Positions 10,681-20,718 of a stretch of 40,059 nt of DNA are shown piece after piece. Position 1 is the first letter of the stretch, and each line of letters starts with the position of its first letter. The stretch comes from Hyphomicrobiales bacterium (lineage in GTDB: Bacteria > Pseudomonadota > Alphaproteobacteria > Rhizobiales > Xanthobacteraceae), in NCBI GenBank assembly GCA_003152455.1, contig PMAF01000200.1, positions 28,037 through 68,095 on the forward strand, written 5' to 3'. Position numbers and translations under genes: made by a program. The notes beneath the pieces are model-generated. The model worked only from the letters and a program-made list of their open reading frames with translations, had not been told where the DNA came from and searched no databases.

Positions 10681-11520
10681 CTAAATCCGCTTCACGCTGA
10701 TGACGTCGCTGCCCGCGGCCTTGATGCGTGCGATTGCGTCGGCGGCGGGCTCGATCGCCACCGCCATGGCGTGCGCGTTGGCATGCAGCAAAGTCTCGCC
10801 GTCGCGCGCGATGGCGACATGGCCCTTCCAGAACACCAGGTCGCCGCGCCGCAACTCGCCCAACGACGACAGCTTGCCCAATGCCAGCTCCTGCATGTCG
10901 CTGTCGCGCGGGCAGGCGATGCCGGCGGCTTGCAGCGCGACCTGAACCAGTCCGGAGCAATCGATGCCGAGCGAGGTCTTGCCGCCCCACAGATATGGCG
11001 CGTGCAGGAACTCTTCGGCCACCGCGACGAAATCCCGCCGCCGCGCCTTGATCGGCGCCAGATGGGCGGCGGGGAGATGCCAGCCGTTGGCCGTGACGGC
11101 GAAGCGCTCATCCTGCCGCACGATGGCCACGCCCGCGCCCATCGGCAGCGCCACCGCCGGCGTCAGCTTGATATCCGGCCCAGGAAAGCCGAGCGTGCGT
11201 GGCACCGCGACTTTGTGGGTCGCCGCCCGCCCGGTGTCACCGAGTGCGTTCGCCGATAGCCAGCCGACATAGCCGTCGCTTTCGAGCTGGCCCCAGGCCC
11301 AGCCCTCGTCGGTCGTCTCATAGACGACGACGCGCTCGCCCAGGAGCGCCTGGCTGTCGAGCCGCGCCTCGTGCGACGGCGTACGGCGCACGGCCGCGAT
11401 CGGCTCGACCACTTCGTGGCGCACGCCCTCGACAAATCGCGCGGCCTCGACCTGGCCCTGCAGATATTTGGCCGCGATCTCGGGGCGGAACGGATGGATG
11501 CGGGGGTCGAGCGCGACCAT
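10681..11520 (-). CDS. NlpC/P60 family peptidase with SH3-like domain
   Basis: LWGGKTSLGIDCSGLVQVALQAAGIACPRDSDMQ (catalytic Cys context) and HVAIARDGETLLHANAH (catalytic His). Confidence 0.9.
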   Translation of the reverse strand: MVALDPRIHPFRPEIAAKYLQGQVEAARFVEGVRHEVVEPIAAVRRTPSHEARLDSQALLGERVVVYETTDEGWAWGQLESDGYVGWLSANALGDTGRAATHKVAVPRTLGFPGPDIKLTPAVALPMGAGVAIVRQDERFAVTANGWHLPAAHLAPIKARRRDFVAVAEEFLHAPYLWGGKTSLGIDCSGLVQVALQAAGIACPRDSDMQELALGKLSSLGELRRGDLVFWKGHVAIARDGETLLHANAHAMAVAIEPAADAIARIKAAGSDVISVKRI

Positions 11521-11529
11521 GGTTTTGTT

Positions 11530-12903
11530 TTAAGCGTAACGGGCGCAGAGCAGCGCATAAAGTGCGCGCGCCGACTGCAATTCGGCGCCTTCCGGGCGTC
11601 CCGGCTTGGCCGCCGGCGTCCAGGCGAAGATGTCGAGATGCAGCCAGGATTTCGCCGCCACGAACTTACGCAGGAACAGCGCGGCGGTTATCGCCCCGCC
11701 GTGACCGCCAGTACTTACGTTGTTTGTATCGGCCACTTTTGAATCGAGCATCGCTTCGTAGGGCCGCCACAGCGGCATGCGCCAGAGCGGGTCGTTTTCG
11801 ACGGCCGCGCAGCGCGCCAACTCATCGGCGAGCGCGTCGTCGTCGGTAAAGGCCGCGGGCACGTCAGGCCCGAGCGCCACCCGCGCGGCGCCGGTGAGCG
11901 TGGCGAAATCGGCGATCAGCGCCGGCTTGTCCTCGTCGGCAAGCGTCAACGCGTCGGCGAGAATGAGCCGTCCTTCCGCATCGGTATTGCCGATCTCGAC
12001 GCTGATGCCCTTGCGCGACGTGTAGATATCGCGCGGCCGGAAGCTCGTGCCCGAGATCGAATTCTCCACCGCCGGGATGATCACGCGCAGCCGCACCTTT
12101 AGCTTGCGCGCCATGATCATGTGCGCCAGCGCCAAAGCGGTGGCGGCGCCGGCCATGTCCTTCTTCATGTTGAGCATGCCGGTGTCGTTCTTGATGTCGA
12201 GGCCGCCGGTGTCGAAGCACACGCCCTTGCCGACCAGCGTGATCTTCGGATCGGCGGCGTCGCCCCAGGTTGTATCGATCAGCCGCGGCTCGCGTGCCGA
12301 GCCGGCGCCGACCGCGTGCACCAGCGGGAAACCTTTCTCCAACGCCTTGCCGGCGGTGACGTCGGCTTTTGCGCCATGCTGCTTGGCGAGCGCGCGGGCG
12401 GCGTCCTCCAGCTCGGCCGGCCCCATATCGTTGGACGGCGTGTTGATGAGGTCGCGCGCCAGCGCCACGCCCTCGGCGATGCGCGTGAGATCCTCGCCGT
12501 CGACGCCGTCGGGCAGCACCAGCCGCACCTGGCGCGCTTCCGCTTTGCGGTAGCGGGTGAATTGATAGGCCCCGAGCGCAAAGGCGAGCGCGGCGAGCCG
12601 CGCGTCATGCGGCGCGTTGGCGAAGCGGTAGGTGCCCGGCGGCAGCAGAGTCACGAGCTGTCCCGGCCGGAACGGGTCCTGCACCGGCGCATCGGGAGTT
12701 TCCAGGCCGAACAGCACGCCGGCGAGCTTTCCGTCCGGGCCGGGAACGGCGAGATAGCGCCCCGGCTTGGGCTCATAGCCGGAGGCGCGCAGGAAGGTGC
12801 GCTCGCGGTCGTCGATGATTTCGGTGGCCTTGTCGAAGGTGGCGGCGGTGACGAACAAAATCGGCACCGAAGGCTCGTCGGGGTTCACGAAAATCGGATG
12901 CAT
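11530..12903 (-). CDS. Leucyl aminopeptidase family protein (M17)
   Basis: VGKGVCFDTGGLDIKNDTGMLNMKKDMAGAA and NTDAEGRLILADAL metal-binding/active-site motifs. Confidence 0.94.
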   Translation of the reverse strand: MHPIFVNPDEPSVPILFVTAATFDKATEIIDDRERTFLRASGYEPKPGRYLAVPGPDGKLAGVLFGLETPDAPVQDPFRPGQLVTLLPPGTYRFANAPHDARLAALAFALGAYQFTRYRKAEARQVRLVLPDGVDGEDLTRIAEGVALARDLINTPSNDMGPAELEDAARALAKQHGAKADVTAGKALEKGFPLVHAVGAGSAREPRLIDTTWGDAADPKITLVGKGVCFDTGGLDIKNDTGMLNMKKDMAGAATALALAHMIMARKLKVRLRVIIPAVENSISGTSFRPRDIYTSRKGISVEIGNTDAEGRLILADALTLADEDKPALIADFATLTGAARVALGPDVPAAFTDDDALADELARCAAVENDPLWRMPLWRPYEAMLDSKVADTNNVSTGGHGGAITAALFLRKFVAAKSWLHLDIFAWTPAAKPGRPEGAELQSARALYALLCARYA

Positions 12904-12905
12904 GG

Positions 12906-14129
12906 TCATTCCGCAGCGTCGCGCAAAGGGGGGGGCGGGCTGTAGCCGTCGCGCGTCTGCGGCAGCTTCCAGCCCAGCATCTTGGAGGCGACCAGCGTGC
13001 GCAGCACCTGCGCGGTGCCGCCGCCTATGGTGAACATGCGCACATCGCGCGCCATGCGTTCGAGCGGCAGCTCGCGCGAATAGCCGCGGGCGCCGAAGAA
13101 TTGCAGCGCGTCGTTGACGATTTTGATCGCGCTCTCGGAGGCGAAGATTTTCGCCTGCGCCGCCAGCATCGGATCGGGGAAGGCGCTGCCGTCAGGTCCG
13201 CGCGAGCGCGCGGCGGTGTAAAGCATGAGCCGCGACGCGGTGAGGTGGGTCTGCATGTCGGCCAGCATCCATTGCAGACCTTGGAATTCGCCGATCTTGC
13301 GGCCGAACTGCTCGCGCGTTTTCGCCCATTCCAGCGCGTGATCCAGGGCGCCGGCTGCGATGCCCATGGCCACCGTGCCGGCGCCGACGCGCTGGCTGTT
13401 GTACGCATTCATCAAATCGGCGAAGCCGCGGCTGAACCCGGACGGCGGCAACACCGCCATGCTTGCGGGTACTTGGAGGTTCTCGAACACCAGCTCGCCT
13501 TCCGGCATGCCGCGCAGGCCCATGGTCTGCTCACGCCGCGCCACGCGCAGGCCCTGGCTTTCATCGCGCACCGCCAGGAAGCCGCCGATGCCGAGCTCAT
13601 GGCCGCGCTCGTCGAACACGCGCGCGAAAATCAGATGCAGGCGCGAGACGCCGGCGCCGGTGATCCAATGCTTGCGGCCGTTGATGACATAGGTGTCGCC
13701 GCGCTTGTCGGCGCGCGTGGTCATGGCGAGCGCATCGCTGCCGGCGTCCGGCTCGGTGATGCAGATGGCCGGCTTGTCGCCCTCGAGCACCAGCCGCGCC
13801 GCCAATTTTTTCTGCGCCTCGCTGCCATAGGCCATCACGGTGGAGATCGCGCCCATATTGGTTTCGACCACGATGCGCGCGGTGACGGTGCAGGATTTCG
13901 CCATTTCCTCGATCACCAGCACGGCGTCGAGGAAGGAGCGGCCTTGTCCGCCCAGCGCCGTCGGCACGGTCATGCCGACGTAGCCGGCCTCGGCCAGCGC
14001 CTTCACGATGTCCCACGGATATTGCTCGTCGCGGTCAATGGCCGCGGCGCGCTGCCGTACGACGGCCTGCGAGAAGGCCCGGGCGCGCGCCTGGAGCGCG
14101 ATTTCGTCTCGGGAAAGGGTCGATTCCAT
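12906..14129 (-). CDS. Acyl-CoA dehydrogenase
   Basis: ITEPDAGSDALAMTT, GRKHWITGAG, FQGLQWMLADMQ, QFFGARGYSRELPLERMARDVRMFTIGGGTAQVLR are typical ACAD motifs. Confidence 0.94.
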   Translation of the reverse strand: MESTLSRDEIALQARARAFSQAVVRQRAAAIDRDEQYPWDIVKALAEAGYVGMTVPTALGGQGRSFLDAVLVIEEMAKSCTVTARIVVETNMGAISTVMAYGSEAQKKLAARLVLEGDKPAICITEPDAGSDALAMTTRADKRGDTYVINGRKHWITGAGVSRLHLIFARVFDERGHELGIGGFLAVRDESQGLRVARREQTMGLRGMPEGELVFENLQVPASMAVLPPSGFSRGFADLMNAYNSQRVGAGTVAMGIAAGALDHALEWAKTREQFGRKIGEFQGLQWMLADMQTHLTASRLMLYTAARSRGPDGSAFPDPMLAAQAKIFASESAIKIVNDALQFFGARGYSRELPLERMARDVRMFTIGGGTAQVLRTLVASKMLGWKLPQTRDGYSPPPPLRDAAE

Positions 14130-14168
14130 GCGGCGATCCTAAATCCGGTGGCCGGGCGAGAATACAAG

Positions 14169-14189
14169 TTAACCACTCGTTAGGGTTAA
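14169..14189. promoter_or_regulatory. CtrA-like motif upstream of tadD
   Basis: TTAA-CCACTCG-TTAG (14169-14183) followed by another TTAA at 14186-14189; compare the CtrA consensus TTAA-N7-TTAA. Confidence 0.4.
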
Positions 14190-14238
14190 CGTTTTATTGC
14201 TCGGGGAATGCCGTCGGAATACCAGCCCCCGGATTCCC

Positions 14239-15051
14239 ATGCGTCCTAGAACCGCCCGCACCGCCCATTTGTTTGCCTCGGCTGCTGTCGCGGCCGTCCT
14301 GGCGCTCTCGGTCGCCGGCTGCAAAACCATGGGCGACGACATCACCGGCTCGATCGGCGCGCCCGCTGCGCCGCGCAGCGAGGCCGACTGGCGCCGGTCG
14401 CTCGAGGCCTGGGGCGCCCGTTACCGGGCAAACCCCAAAGACGTCGATGCGGCCATCGGTTATGCCCAGGCCCTGCGCGCTACCGACCAGCGCGCCCAGG
14501 CGGTCGCCGTCCTGGAACAGTGCGCGATCGGGAATCCGCACAATATGCCGGTGCTCGGCGCCTACGGCCGCGCGCTGGCCGATGCCGGCGATTACAATCA
14601 GGCTCTCGATGTACTGGGCCGGGCGCACACGCCGGACAATCCGGACTGGCGCATCCTCAATGCGCAAGGCGCCGTGCTCGATCAGCTGGGCCGCCATGCC
14701 GAGGCGCAGCGGCACTATTCGGCCGCGCTCAGGATCGTGCCGGGCGACCCGTCGGTCTTGTCCAATCTCGGCCTGTCCTATGCGCTGACCAAGGACCTGA
14801 AACTCGCCGAGTCGACCCTGCGGCAGGCCGTGGCGCGGCCCGGTGCGGCGCCGAAAGTGCGGCAGAATCTCGCGCTGGTAGTTGGCCTGCTAGGCCGCTT
14901 CGCGGAAGCAGAAAAGATCGCCCGTGCCGATCTGCCGCCCGATCAAGCGGCCGCCAATGTCGGCTATCTGCGGCAGATGCTGGCGCAGCGCGGCGGCTGG
15001 ACGAAAAAGGGCCAGCCGCCTTTCGCACCCGCGCCCGACGCCGGGACCTGA
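14239..15051 (+). CDS. tadD: Tad pilus assembly TPR lipoprotein TadD
   Basis: Lipobox LSVAGC; TPR repeats; adjacent to tad genes. Start chosen at ATG 14239 (MRPRTARTAHLFASAAVAAVLALSVAGCKTMGDDITGSI). Confidence 0.85.
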   Translation: MRPRTARTAHLFASAAVAAVLALSVAGCKTMGDDITGSIGAPAAPRSEADWRRSLEAWGARYRANPKDVDAAIGYAQALRATDQRAQAVAVLEQCAIGNPHNMPVLGAYGRALADAGDYNQALDVLGRAHTPDNPDWRILNAQGAVLDQLGRHAEAQRHYSAALRIVPGDPSVLSNLGLSYALTKDLKLAESTLRQAVARPGAAPKVRQNLALVVGLLGRFAEAEKIARADLPPDQAAANVGYLRQMLAQRGGWTKKGQPPFAPAPDAGT

Positions 15052-15109
15052 TCGCAAAATTCAATTACGGATAGGCTTGCTCGCCTAATCGCCGTGCTTT
15101 CCGCGGCGA

Positions 15110-16084
15110 TCAGCGGATCGCCATGACCTTGATCGCGGCCGGTCCGAGAATGACGATGAACAAGACCGGCAGGAAGAACAGAATCATCGGCACCGTCAAC
15201 TTCGGCGGCAGGCCGGCGGCCTTCTTTTCGGCTTCCGACATGCGCATGTCGCGATTTTCCTGCGCCATCACGCGCAGCATGTTCGCCAGCGGCGTGCCGT
15301 AACGCTCGGCTTGCTGCAGCGCCATGCAAACCGATTTCACACCGTCCAGGTCGGTGCGCTTGGCCAGGTTCTCATAGGCCTGACGGCGGTCCGGCAGATA
15401 GGACAGTTCGGCAGTGGTCAGCGTGAGCTCCTCGGCCAGCGCGACCGATTGCGAGCCGACTTCGTCGCTCACCTTCTTGAACGCCGCCTCGATCGACATG
15501 CCGGATTCCACGCAGATCAGCAGCAGGTCGAGCGTGTCGGGAAATGCGCGTTTGATTGAAAGCTGACGGCGCGCGATCCGGTTCTTGAGAAACATCAGCG
15601 GCGCATGCATGCCGATATAGGCCGCGGCGATGCACATGCCGAGCTTGATCATTGCCGGCTGGTGCAAATCGAGCACAACGAACAAATAGACCGCGGCCAG
15701 CAGCGCGCTCGCCGCCGGCGTCACCATGCGGAAGAACAGATAGGTGATGTAGGGCGCCTGGCCGCGATAGCCGGCCTGCACCAGCTTGAGGCGTGCTTCC
15801 TCCTGCCCGACCCATTTTTTCAGGTTGAAGCGGTCGACGATCGCCTGAACGGATTGCTTCGCCGAGGGGCGCAGATTGACCTTCTGTTGCGTCTGCATCA
15901 TGCGCTCGCGCTCGCGCGCACGAATCTTCTCGCGTTCGATCGCGACCGCCTTCATGCGCTTGTCGAGCGAATCGCCGGCCAGCAGTGGCATCGTGAAGGT
16001 CAAGACCGTGGCGATCGCGGCGATGGCGGCGCTTACCATCGTCAGAGTCTTGACGTTGATCGATTCGATGAGAAGGTTGAGCAT
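15110..16084 (-). CDS. tadC: Type II secretion F-family pilus assembly protein TadC
   Basis: T2SSF domain: RAFPDTLDLLLICVESGMSIEAAFKKVSDEV...; downstream of tadB. Confidence 0.92.
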   Translation of the reverse strand: MLNLLIESINVKTLTMVSAAIAAIATVLTFTMPLLAGDSLDKRMKAVAIEREKIRARERERMMQTQQKVNLRPSAKQSVQAIVDRFNLKKWVGQEEARLKLVQAGYRGQAPYITYLFFRMVTPAASALLAAVYLFVVLDLHQPAMIKLGMCIAAAYIGMHAPLMFLKNRIARRQLSIKRAFPDTLDLLLICVESGMSIEAAFKKVSDEVGSQSVALAEELTLTTAELSYLPDRRQAYENLAKRTDLDGVKSVCMALQQAERYGTPLANMLRVMAQENRDMRMSEAEKKAAGLPPKLTVPMILFFLPVLFIVILGPAAIKVMAIR

Positions 16085-16130
16085 TGCTATCCTACACTGT
16101 TACGAAGCGCATGATCTTCGGCATCCTGCG

Positions 16131-17099
16131 CTAGAAGTCGAAATTGATCATTTTCTTCATCACCATGACGCCCATCGACATCCATACGACGGAGCAGGCG
16201 AGCATCACGCGGCCGAGCGGCTCGGTCCACAGCAGCGAGATGTAGTTCGGGCTTGTGATGTAGACCATCGTCATCACTGCGATCGGCAGCGCGCCGATGA
16301 TGGCGGCGGATGCTTTTGCTTCCTGCGACATCGCCTGGATTTTGGCCTTCATTTTTTTGCGGTCCCGCAGCACGCGCGAAAGGTTGCCGAGCGCTTCCGC
16401 GAGATTGCCGCCGGCCCTCTGCTGGATCGAAATGACGATGCCGAAGAAATTGGCCTCCGGCACCGGCATCTGCTCGTAGAGCTTGCCGCAGGCCACGCCC
16501 AGCGGCATGCCGATGGCTTGGGTTTCGACGATGGCGCGGAACTCGGATTTCACCGGCTCCGGCGCCTCGACCGTGATCATCTTCAGGCAGTCGAGCAGCG
16601 GCAAGCCGGCCTTGACGCCGCGCACGATGATATCGACCGAGTCCGGAAAGGCATTGAGAAATTTTGTCTCGCGCCGCTTCTTCATAAAAGACAACAACCA
16701 GCGCGGCAGACCCAACGCGCCGGCAGCGCCGAGCACGATGGAGACGATGAGACCGCTGCCGGTGATGAGCCCGAGCAGGAACATCGCCGCGCCGATGGCG
16801 GCCGAAACGAGGAAGAATTGCCGCTTCGACCAGGAAAGGCCGGCCTGCGCGAGGCGGACCGAGAGCGGTACGCCTTTGCTTTTCTTGTGGCGCTCGTCGA
16901 ATTCCTTGAGCGTGTTTTCGATGACGTCGCGCCGGGACTTCTGGCTGCCGCGCGCGGCGCGCGCCTGCGGCTCCGCCTTGGCGACGTTGGCCATGCGGGT
17001 TTCGGCTTGCCGCACGCCGGACAGGATCGGGTAAAGGAAGACCCAGGCCACGCCCCCGACTGCGAGCGAGGCCAGAAAGAACAGGGCGATCGTTTGCAT
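16131..17099 (-). CDS. tadB: Type II secretion F-family pilus assembly protein TadB
   Basis: NAFPDSVDIIVRGVKAGLPLLDCLKMI...ISIQQRAGGNLAEALGNLSRVLRDRKKMKAKIQAMSQEAKASA is a TadB hallmark. Confidence 0.93.
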   Translation of the reverse strand: MQTIALFFLASLAVGGVAWVFLYPILSGVRQAETRMANVAKAEPQARAARGSQKSRRDVIENTLKEFDERHKKSKGVPLSVRLAQAGLSWSKRQFFLVSAAIGAAMFLLGLITGSGLIVSIVLGAAGALGLPRWLLSFMKKRRETKFLNAFPDSVDIIVRGVKAGLPLLDCLKMITVEAPEPVKSEFRAIVETQAIGMPLGVACGKLYEQMPVPEANFFGIVISIQQRAGGNLAEALGNLSRVLRDRKKMKAKIQAMSQEAKASAAIIGALPIAVMTMVYITSPNYISLLWTEPLGRVMLACSVVWMSMGVMVMKKMINFDF

Positions 17100-17111
17100 G
17101 GTGTCCCCGGC

Positions 17112-18650
17112 TCAGGCCCGCAACGCGTCGTTGACGGCTTCCGCCGCATCGAGCGCGGCGGCCAGTTTCTTTTCCTCGCCGTAATAGCGGGCGCGATCCC
17201 AGAAGCGCGGGCGGCCGATGCCGGTCGAGCGATGGCGGCCGAGAATGTTGCCTTGCGCGTCCTCGCCCGTCATGTCGTAGACGAACAGATCCTGGGTGAT
17301 GATGACGTCGCCTTCCATGCCCATCACCTCGGTGATGTGGGTGATTTTGCGGGTGCCGTCGCGCAGGCGGGCGACCTGAATCACGACGTCCACGGAGGCG
17401 GTAATCATTTCGCGAATGGTGCGCGAGGGCAGCGAGAAGCCGCCCATGGTTATCATCGATTCCAGGCGTGAGAGCGCCTCGCGCGGATTGTTGGCATGTA
17501 GCGTGCCCATCGAGCCGTCATGACCGGTGTTCATGGCCTGCAGCAGGTCGAATGCCTCGGGTCCGCGAACTTCGCCGACGATGATGCGTTCCGGCCGCAT
17601 ACGCAGGCAGTTGCGCACCAGGTCGCGCATGGTGACCTGGCCTTCGCCTTCGAGATTCGGCGGCCGCGTCTCCAGACGCACCACGTGAGGCTGTTGCAGC
17701 TGCAATTCGGCGGCGTCTTCGCAGGTGATGATGCGCTCGTCGCCGTCGATAAACTGGGTGAGGCAGTTGAGCAGCGTGGTCTTGCCGGAGCCGGTGCCGC
17801 CGGACACCAGGGTATTGACCCGGCTACGGCCGATGATGCGCAGGATTTGGGAACCTTGCTCCGTGATGGTGCCGTACTTGACGAGCTGATCGAGCGTCAG
17901 CTTGTCCTTTTTGAATTTGCGGATGGTGAGCGCGGGACCGTCGATCGCCAGCGGCGGCACGATGGCGTTAACGCGAGAGCCGTCGGGCAAGCGGGCGTCG
18001 CAGATCGGCGAGGATTCATCGACGCGGCGGCCGATCTGGCTGACGATGCGCTGGCAGATATTCAGGAGCTGCTGGTTGTCGCGGAACCGGATGCCGGTCC
18101 GTTGAATCTTGCCCTTGACTTCGATGTATACGGTGCCGGAACCGTTGACCATGATGTCGGAGATGTCGTCGCGCGAGAGCAGCGGCTCGAGCGGTCCGAA
18201 GCCGAGCACGTCGTTGCAGATATCGTCGAGCAGTTCTTCCTGCTCCGAAATCGACATCACGATGTTCTTGATCGCGATGATCTCGTTGACGATGTCGCGG
18301 ATTTCCTCGCGCGCGCTATCGGCATCGAGGCGCGCCAGCTGCGCCAGATCGATCGCCTCGATCAGCGCGCCGAAAATGATGCTCTTGACCTCGTAATAGG
18401 TTTCCGAGCGGCGGGAGTCGACCGAAGACGGGATCGTGTTGAGCGGCGAAGGGCTGCGGGTCGGGGTCGGCGCCGAGAGCAGCGGCGCGCCGAGCCCGTC
18501 CGATGGGATCGGCGCCCGGCCGGTCTCCATTGAGGCGCCGGCGGCCGGCTTCGGCACCGTGCCGGCTTGCACCGACGGCGCGGCATCCGGCTTCGGCGCC
18601 GCCGGGACCGCAGCGCGCGCATCAGAAGTTCCACTACGCCTACCGAACAC
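17112..18650 (-). CDS. cpaF: Tad pilus ATPase CpaF/TadA
   Basis: Walker [77 protein letters not shown]. Confidence 0.96.
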   Translation of the reverse strand: MFGRRSGTSDARAAVPAAPKPDAAPSVQAGTVPKPAAGASMETGRAPIPSDGLGAPLLSAPTPTRSPSPLNTIPSSVDSRRSETYYEVKSIIFGALIEAIDLAQLARLDADSAREEIRDIVNEIIAIKNIVMSISEQEELLDDICNDVLGFGPLEPLLSRDDISDIMVNGSGTVYIEVKGKIQRTGIRFRDNQQLLNICQRIVSQIGRRVDESSPICDARLPDGSRVNAIVPPLAIDGPALTIRKFKKDKLTLDQLVKYGTITEQGSQILRIIGRSRVNTLVSGGTGSGKTTLLNCLTQFIDGDERIITCEDAAELQLQQPHVVRLETRPPNLEGEGQVTMRDLVRNCLRMRPERIIVGEVRGPEAFDLLQAMNTGHDGSMGTLHANNPREALSRLESMITMGGFSLPSRTIREMITASVDVVIQVARLRDGTRKITHITEVMGMEGDVIITQDLFVYDMTGEDAQGNILGRHRSTGIGRPRFWDRARYYGEEKKLAAALDAAEAVNDALRA

Positions 18651-18668
18651 GAGGAAGCCTCCGAATGA

Positions 18669-19961
18669 TTATGAGCCCGATCGCTTCATCAGCTTCGCGA
18701 ACAAAGGAGTCAGCAGGCCGCCGCGGGATCGCTTCGCCTCGGCGCGCCCGGTCAGCACTTGCGCCGATTGGCGGAACATCTCCGCAGTTTTGTGGTTCGC
18801 CGAAACCTCGGCGATCATCTGGCCGTTGTTGGCGGCGGTTCCGAAAAGTTGCGGCTCGAACGGAATCACCGCGAGCGGCTGGTCTTCCAGCGCCTTGGCG
18901 AAATCCGCGGGCTTGATCTCCGGCCGTTTCGGCACGCCGACCTGGTTGAGGCAGTAAAACGGGTGGTGGTCGTTCGGCCGCGCGGCGCGCAGCAGATCGA
19001 CCATGTTCTTGGCGTTGCGCAGGTTGGCGAGGTCGGGACCGGCAACCACCAGGATCTCGTCGGCGCCGACCAGCAGCCGCTTGGTCCAGCCGGACCACAT
19101 GTGCGGAACGTCGAGCACGACGCAGGGAATCGTGCCGCGCAGCGAATCGAGGATCGAATCGAACGCGTCGGCGCCGAAATCGTAGACCCGGTCGAGCGTC
19201 GCCGGCGCGGCCAGCAGGCTCAGATGGTCGGTGCATTTGGACAGCAGGCGGTCGACGAAGGCCGAGTCGACGCGATCGGGCGAGAACACCGCATCGGCAA
19301 TGCCTTGCGGCGGGTCCTGATTGTAGTCCAGCCCGGCGGTGCCGAAGGCAAGGTCGAGGTCGGTTACGACCGAATCGAGCGAGAGATCGCGCGCGATCGC
19401 CCAGCCGATGTTATGCGCGATGGTGGACGCGCCGACGCCGCCTTTGGCGCCGACCACGGCAATGATGCGGCCGACCGGCTTGGCATCGGGATGCGAGAAC
19501 AGTCCGCAGACCGCGCGCACGATGTCGATGGTGCCGACCGGCGCGATCAGATATTCGCTGACGCCACGCCGCGTCAGCTCGCGATAGAGTGTCACGTCGT
19601 TGACGCGGCCGATCACGACCACGCGCGTGCCGGCATCGCAGACTTCGGCGAGTTGATCGAGGCCGTGCAGGATCTCGTCGGAGTGGTTTTCCGATTCGAT
19701 CATGATGACGTTCGGCGTCGGCGAGCTGCGATAGGCCTCGGCCGCGGCGGCGATGCCGCCCATCTGTATTTTCAAATGCGCCTTGCTGAGACGGCGGTCT
19801 TCGCCGGCTGCCTGGACGGCGGCGGCGGTTTCGACCGTCTCGCAGAAGGCCTGGATCGAGACCCGTGGCGCGGGCGCGATGTGTTCGTCGGCGGCGCTGT
19901 CGGCTCCCGCCGGCATCGCCTCGCTGTCGGCCATGGCGACTTGAGATGCGTGTTTGATCAT
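18669..19961 (-). CDS. cpaE: Pilus assembly localisation ATPase CpaE/TadZ
   Basis: ParA-like deviant Walker motif VVGAKGGVGASTIAHNIGWAIAR; N-terminal receiver-like domain; 4-nt overlap with cpaD. Confidence 0.94.
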   Translation of the reverse strand: MIKHASQVAMADSEAMPAGADSAADEHIAPAPRVSIQAFCETVETAAAVQAAGEDRRLSKAHLKIQMGGIAAAAEAYRSSPTPNVIMIESENHSDEILHGLDQLAEVCDAGTRVVVIGRVNDVTLYRELTRRGVSEYLIAPVGTIDIVRAVCGLFSHPDAKPVGRIIAVVGAKGGVGASTIAHNIGWAIARDLSLDSVVTDLDLAFGTAGLDYNQDPPQGIADAVFSPDRVDSAFVDRLLSKCTDHLSLLAAPATLDRVYDFGADAFDSILDSLRGTIPCVVLDVPHMWSGWTKRLLVGADEILVVAGPDLANLRNAKNMVDLLRAARPNDHHPFYCLNQVGVPKRPEIKPADFAKALEDQPLAVIPFEPQLFGTAANNGQMIAEVSANHKTAEMFRQSAQVLTGRAEAKRSRGGLLTPLFAKLMKRSGS

Positions 19962-20698
19962 TTGCCGACATCGCCGATTTTGGCCTTGTCGTAGCCGTCA
20001 TAGGTGCCGGAGGGATTTTCTCCCTTGCGGTATTTGTCGATCGCCACCGAACGGCGCGGCGAATAGGCCGGCGCCTCGCCGCGTGGCTGCACCAGGTCGG
20101 CTGGATTGTCGACCATGGCGGCGAGATTGCGCTGGCTGGCGCAACCGAGATTCCAATAAGGACGGTTCTCGGTGTCGGTAGCGTCCAGGCTGGTACCGAG
20201 ATCGTGCGGCCAAAGCCCGCATGGGCCGGCGGTGGCGACGATCTTGGCGTAGTTGATCTTGATGCTGGCGAGCGTAAGGCCCGCCGGCTTATAGGCGCGC
20301 ACGTAGATGGCGTTGCGCGGCACGCCGGAGGCGGCGAAAATGGACTGCACCTCGCGTAGCGACTCGCCGGCGGCGCGATCGGACAGCCGGCCACGCGGAA
20401 CGTCCACGATGATGCCGCTGGTGGCCTCGCGCCGCCAGAGTTGCGCGAACGAAAGCACATCGGCGCGCTGGCTCGGCGTGAGCCCGCCGCGATTGCGGCC
20501 CACGAAAATCTCGATGGTGCGTTCGCCTTCCTTCAGGCTGATCGGATGGCGTTCGTGGTAATCGTTGGGATAGGGCGGCTGTTGCGCGATCCGTTGCGTA
20601 TAGCAGCCGGCCAACGAGGTGGCGAGACCGACGACCGCCAGCGCGCGCAGCGCCGTGGCGCCCCGGCGTTTGGCGTTCGTTTTGAGAAAGCGTGTCAT
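19958..20698 (-). CDS. cpaD: Pilus biogenesis lipoprotein CpaD
   Basis: VGLATSLAGC lipobox; DYHERHPISLKEGERTIEIFVGRNRGGLTPSQRADVLSFAQ; LGCASQRNLAAMVDNPADLVQPR. Start taken at MTRFLK (GGGGAG upstream). Confidence 0.93.
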   Translation of the reverse strand: MTRFLKTNAKRRGATALRALAVVGLATSLAGCYTQRIAQQPPYPNDYHERHPISLKEGERTIEIFVGRNRGGLTPSQRADVLSFAQLWRREATSGIIVDVPRGRLSDRAAGESLREVQSIFAASGVPRNAIYVRAYKPAGLTLASIKINYAKIVATAGPCGLWPHDLGTSLDATDTENRPYWNLGCASQRNLAAMVDNPADLVQPRGEAPAYSPRRSVAIDKYRKGENPSGTYDGYDKAKIGDVGK

Positions 20699-20718
20699 CG
20701 ATTGTCTCCCCATACCCC

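Noticed and set aside
15876-17471. 531-aa + strand ORF opposite tadC/tadB/cpaF
   Set aside because: Antisense shadow; His/Asp/Arg-rich with no domain.
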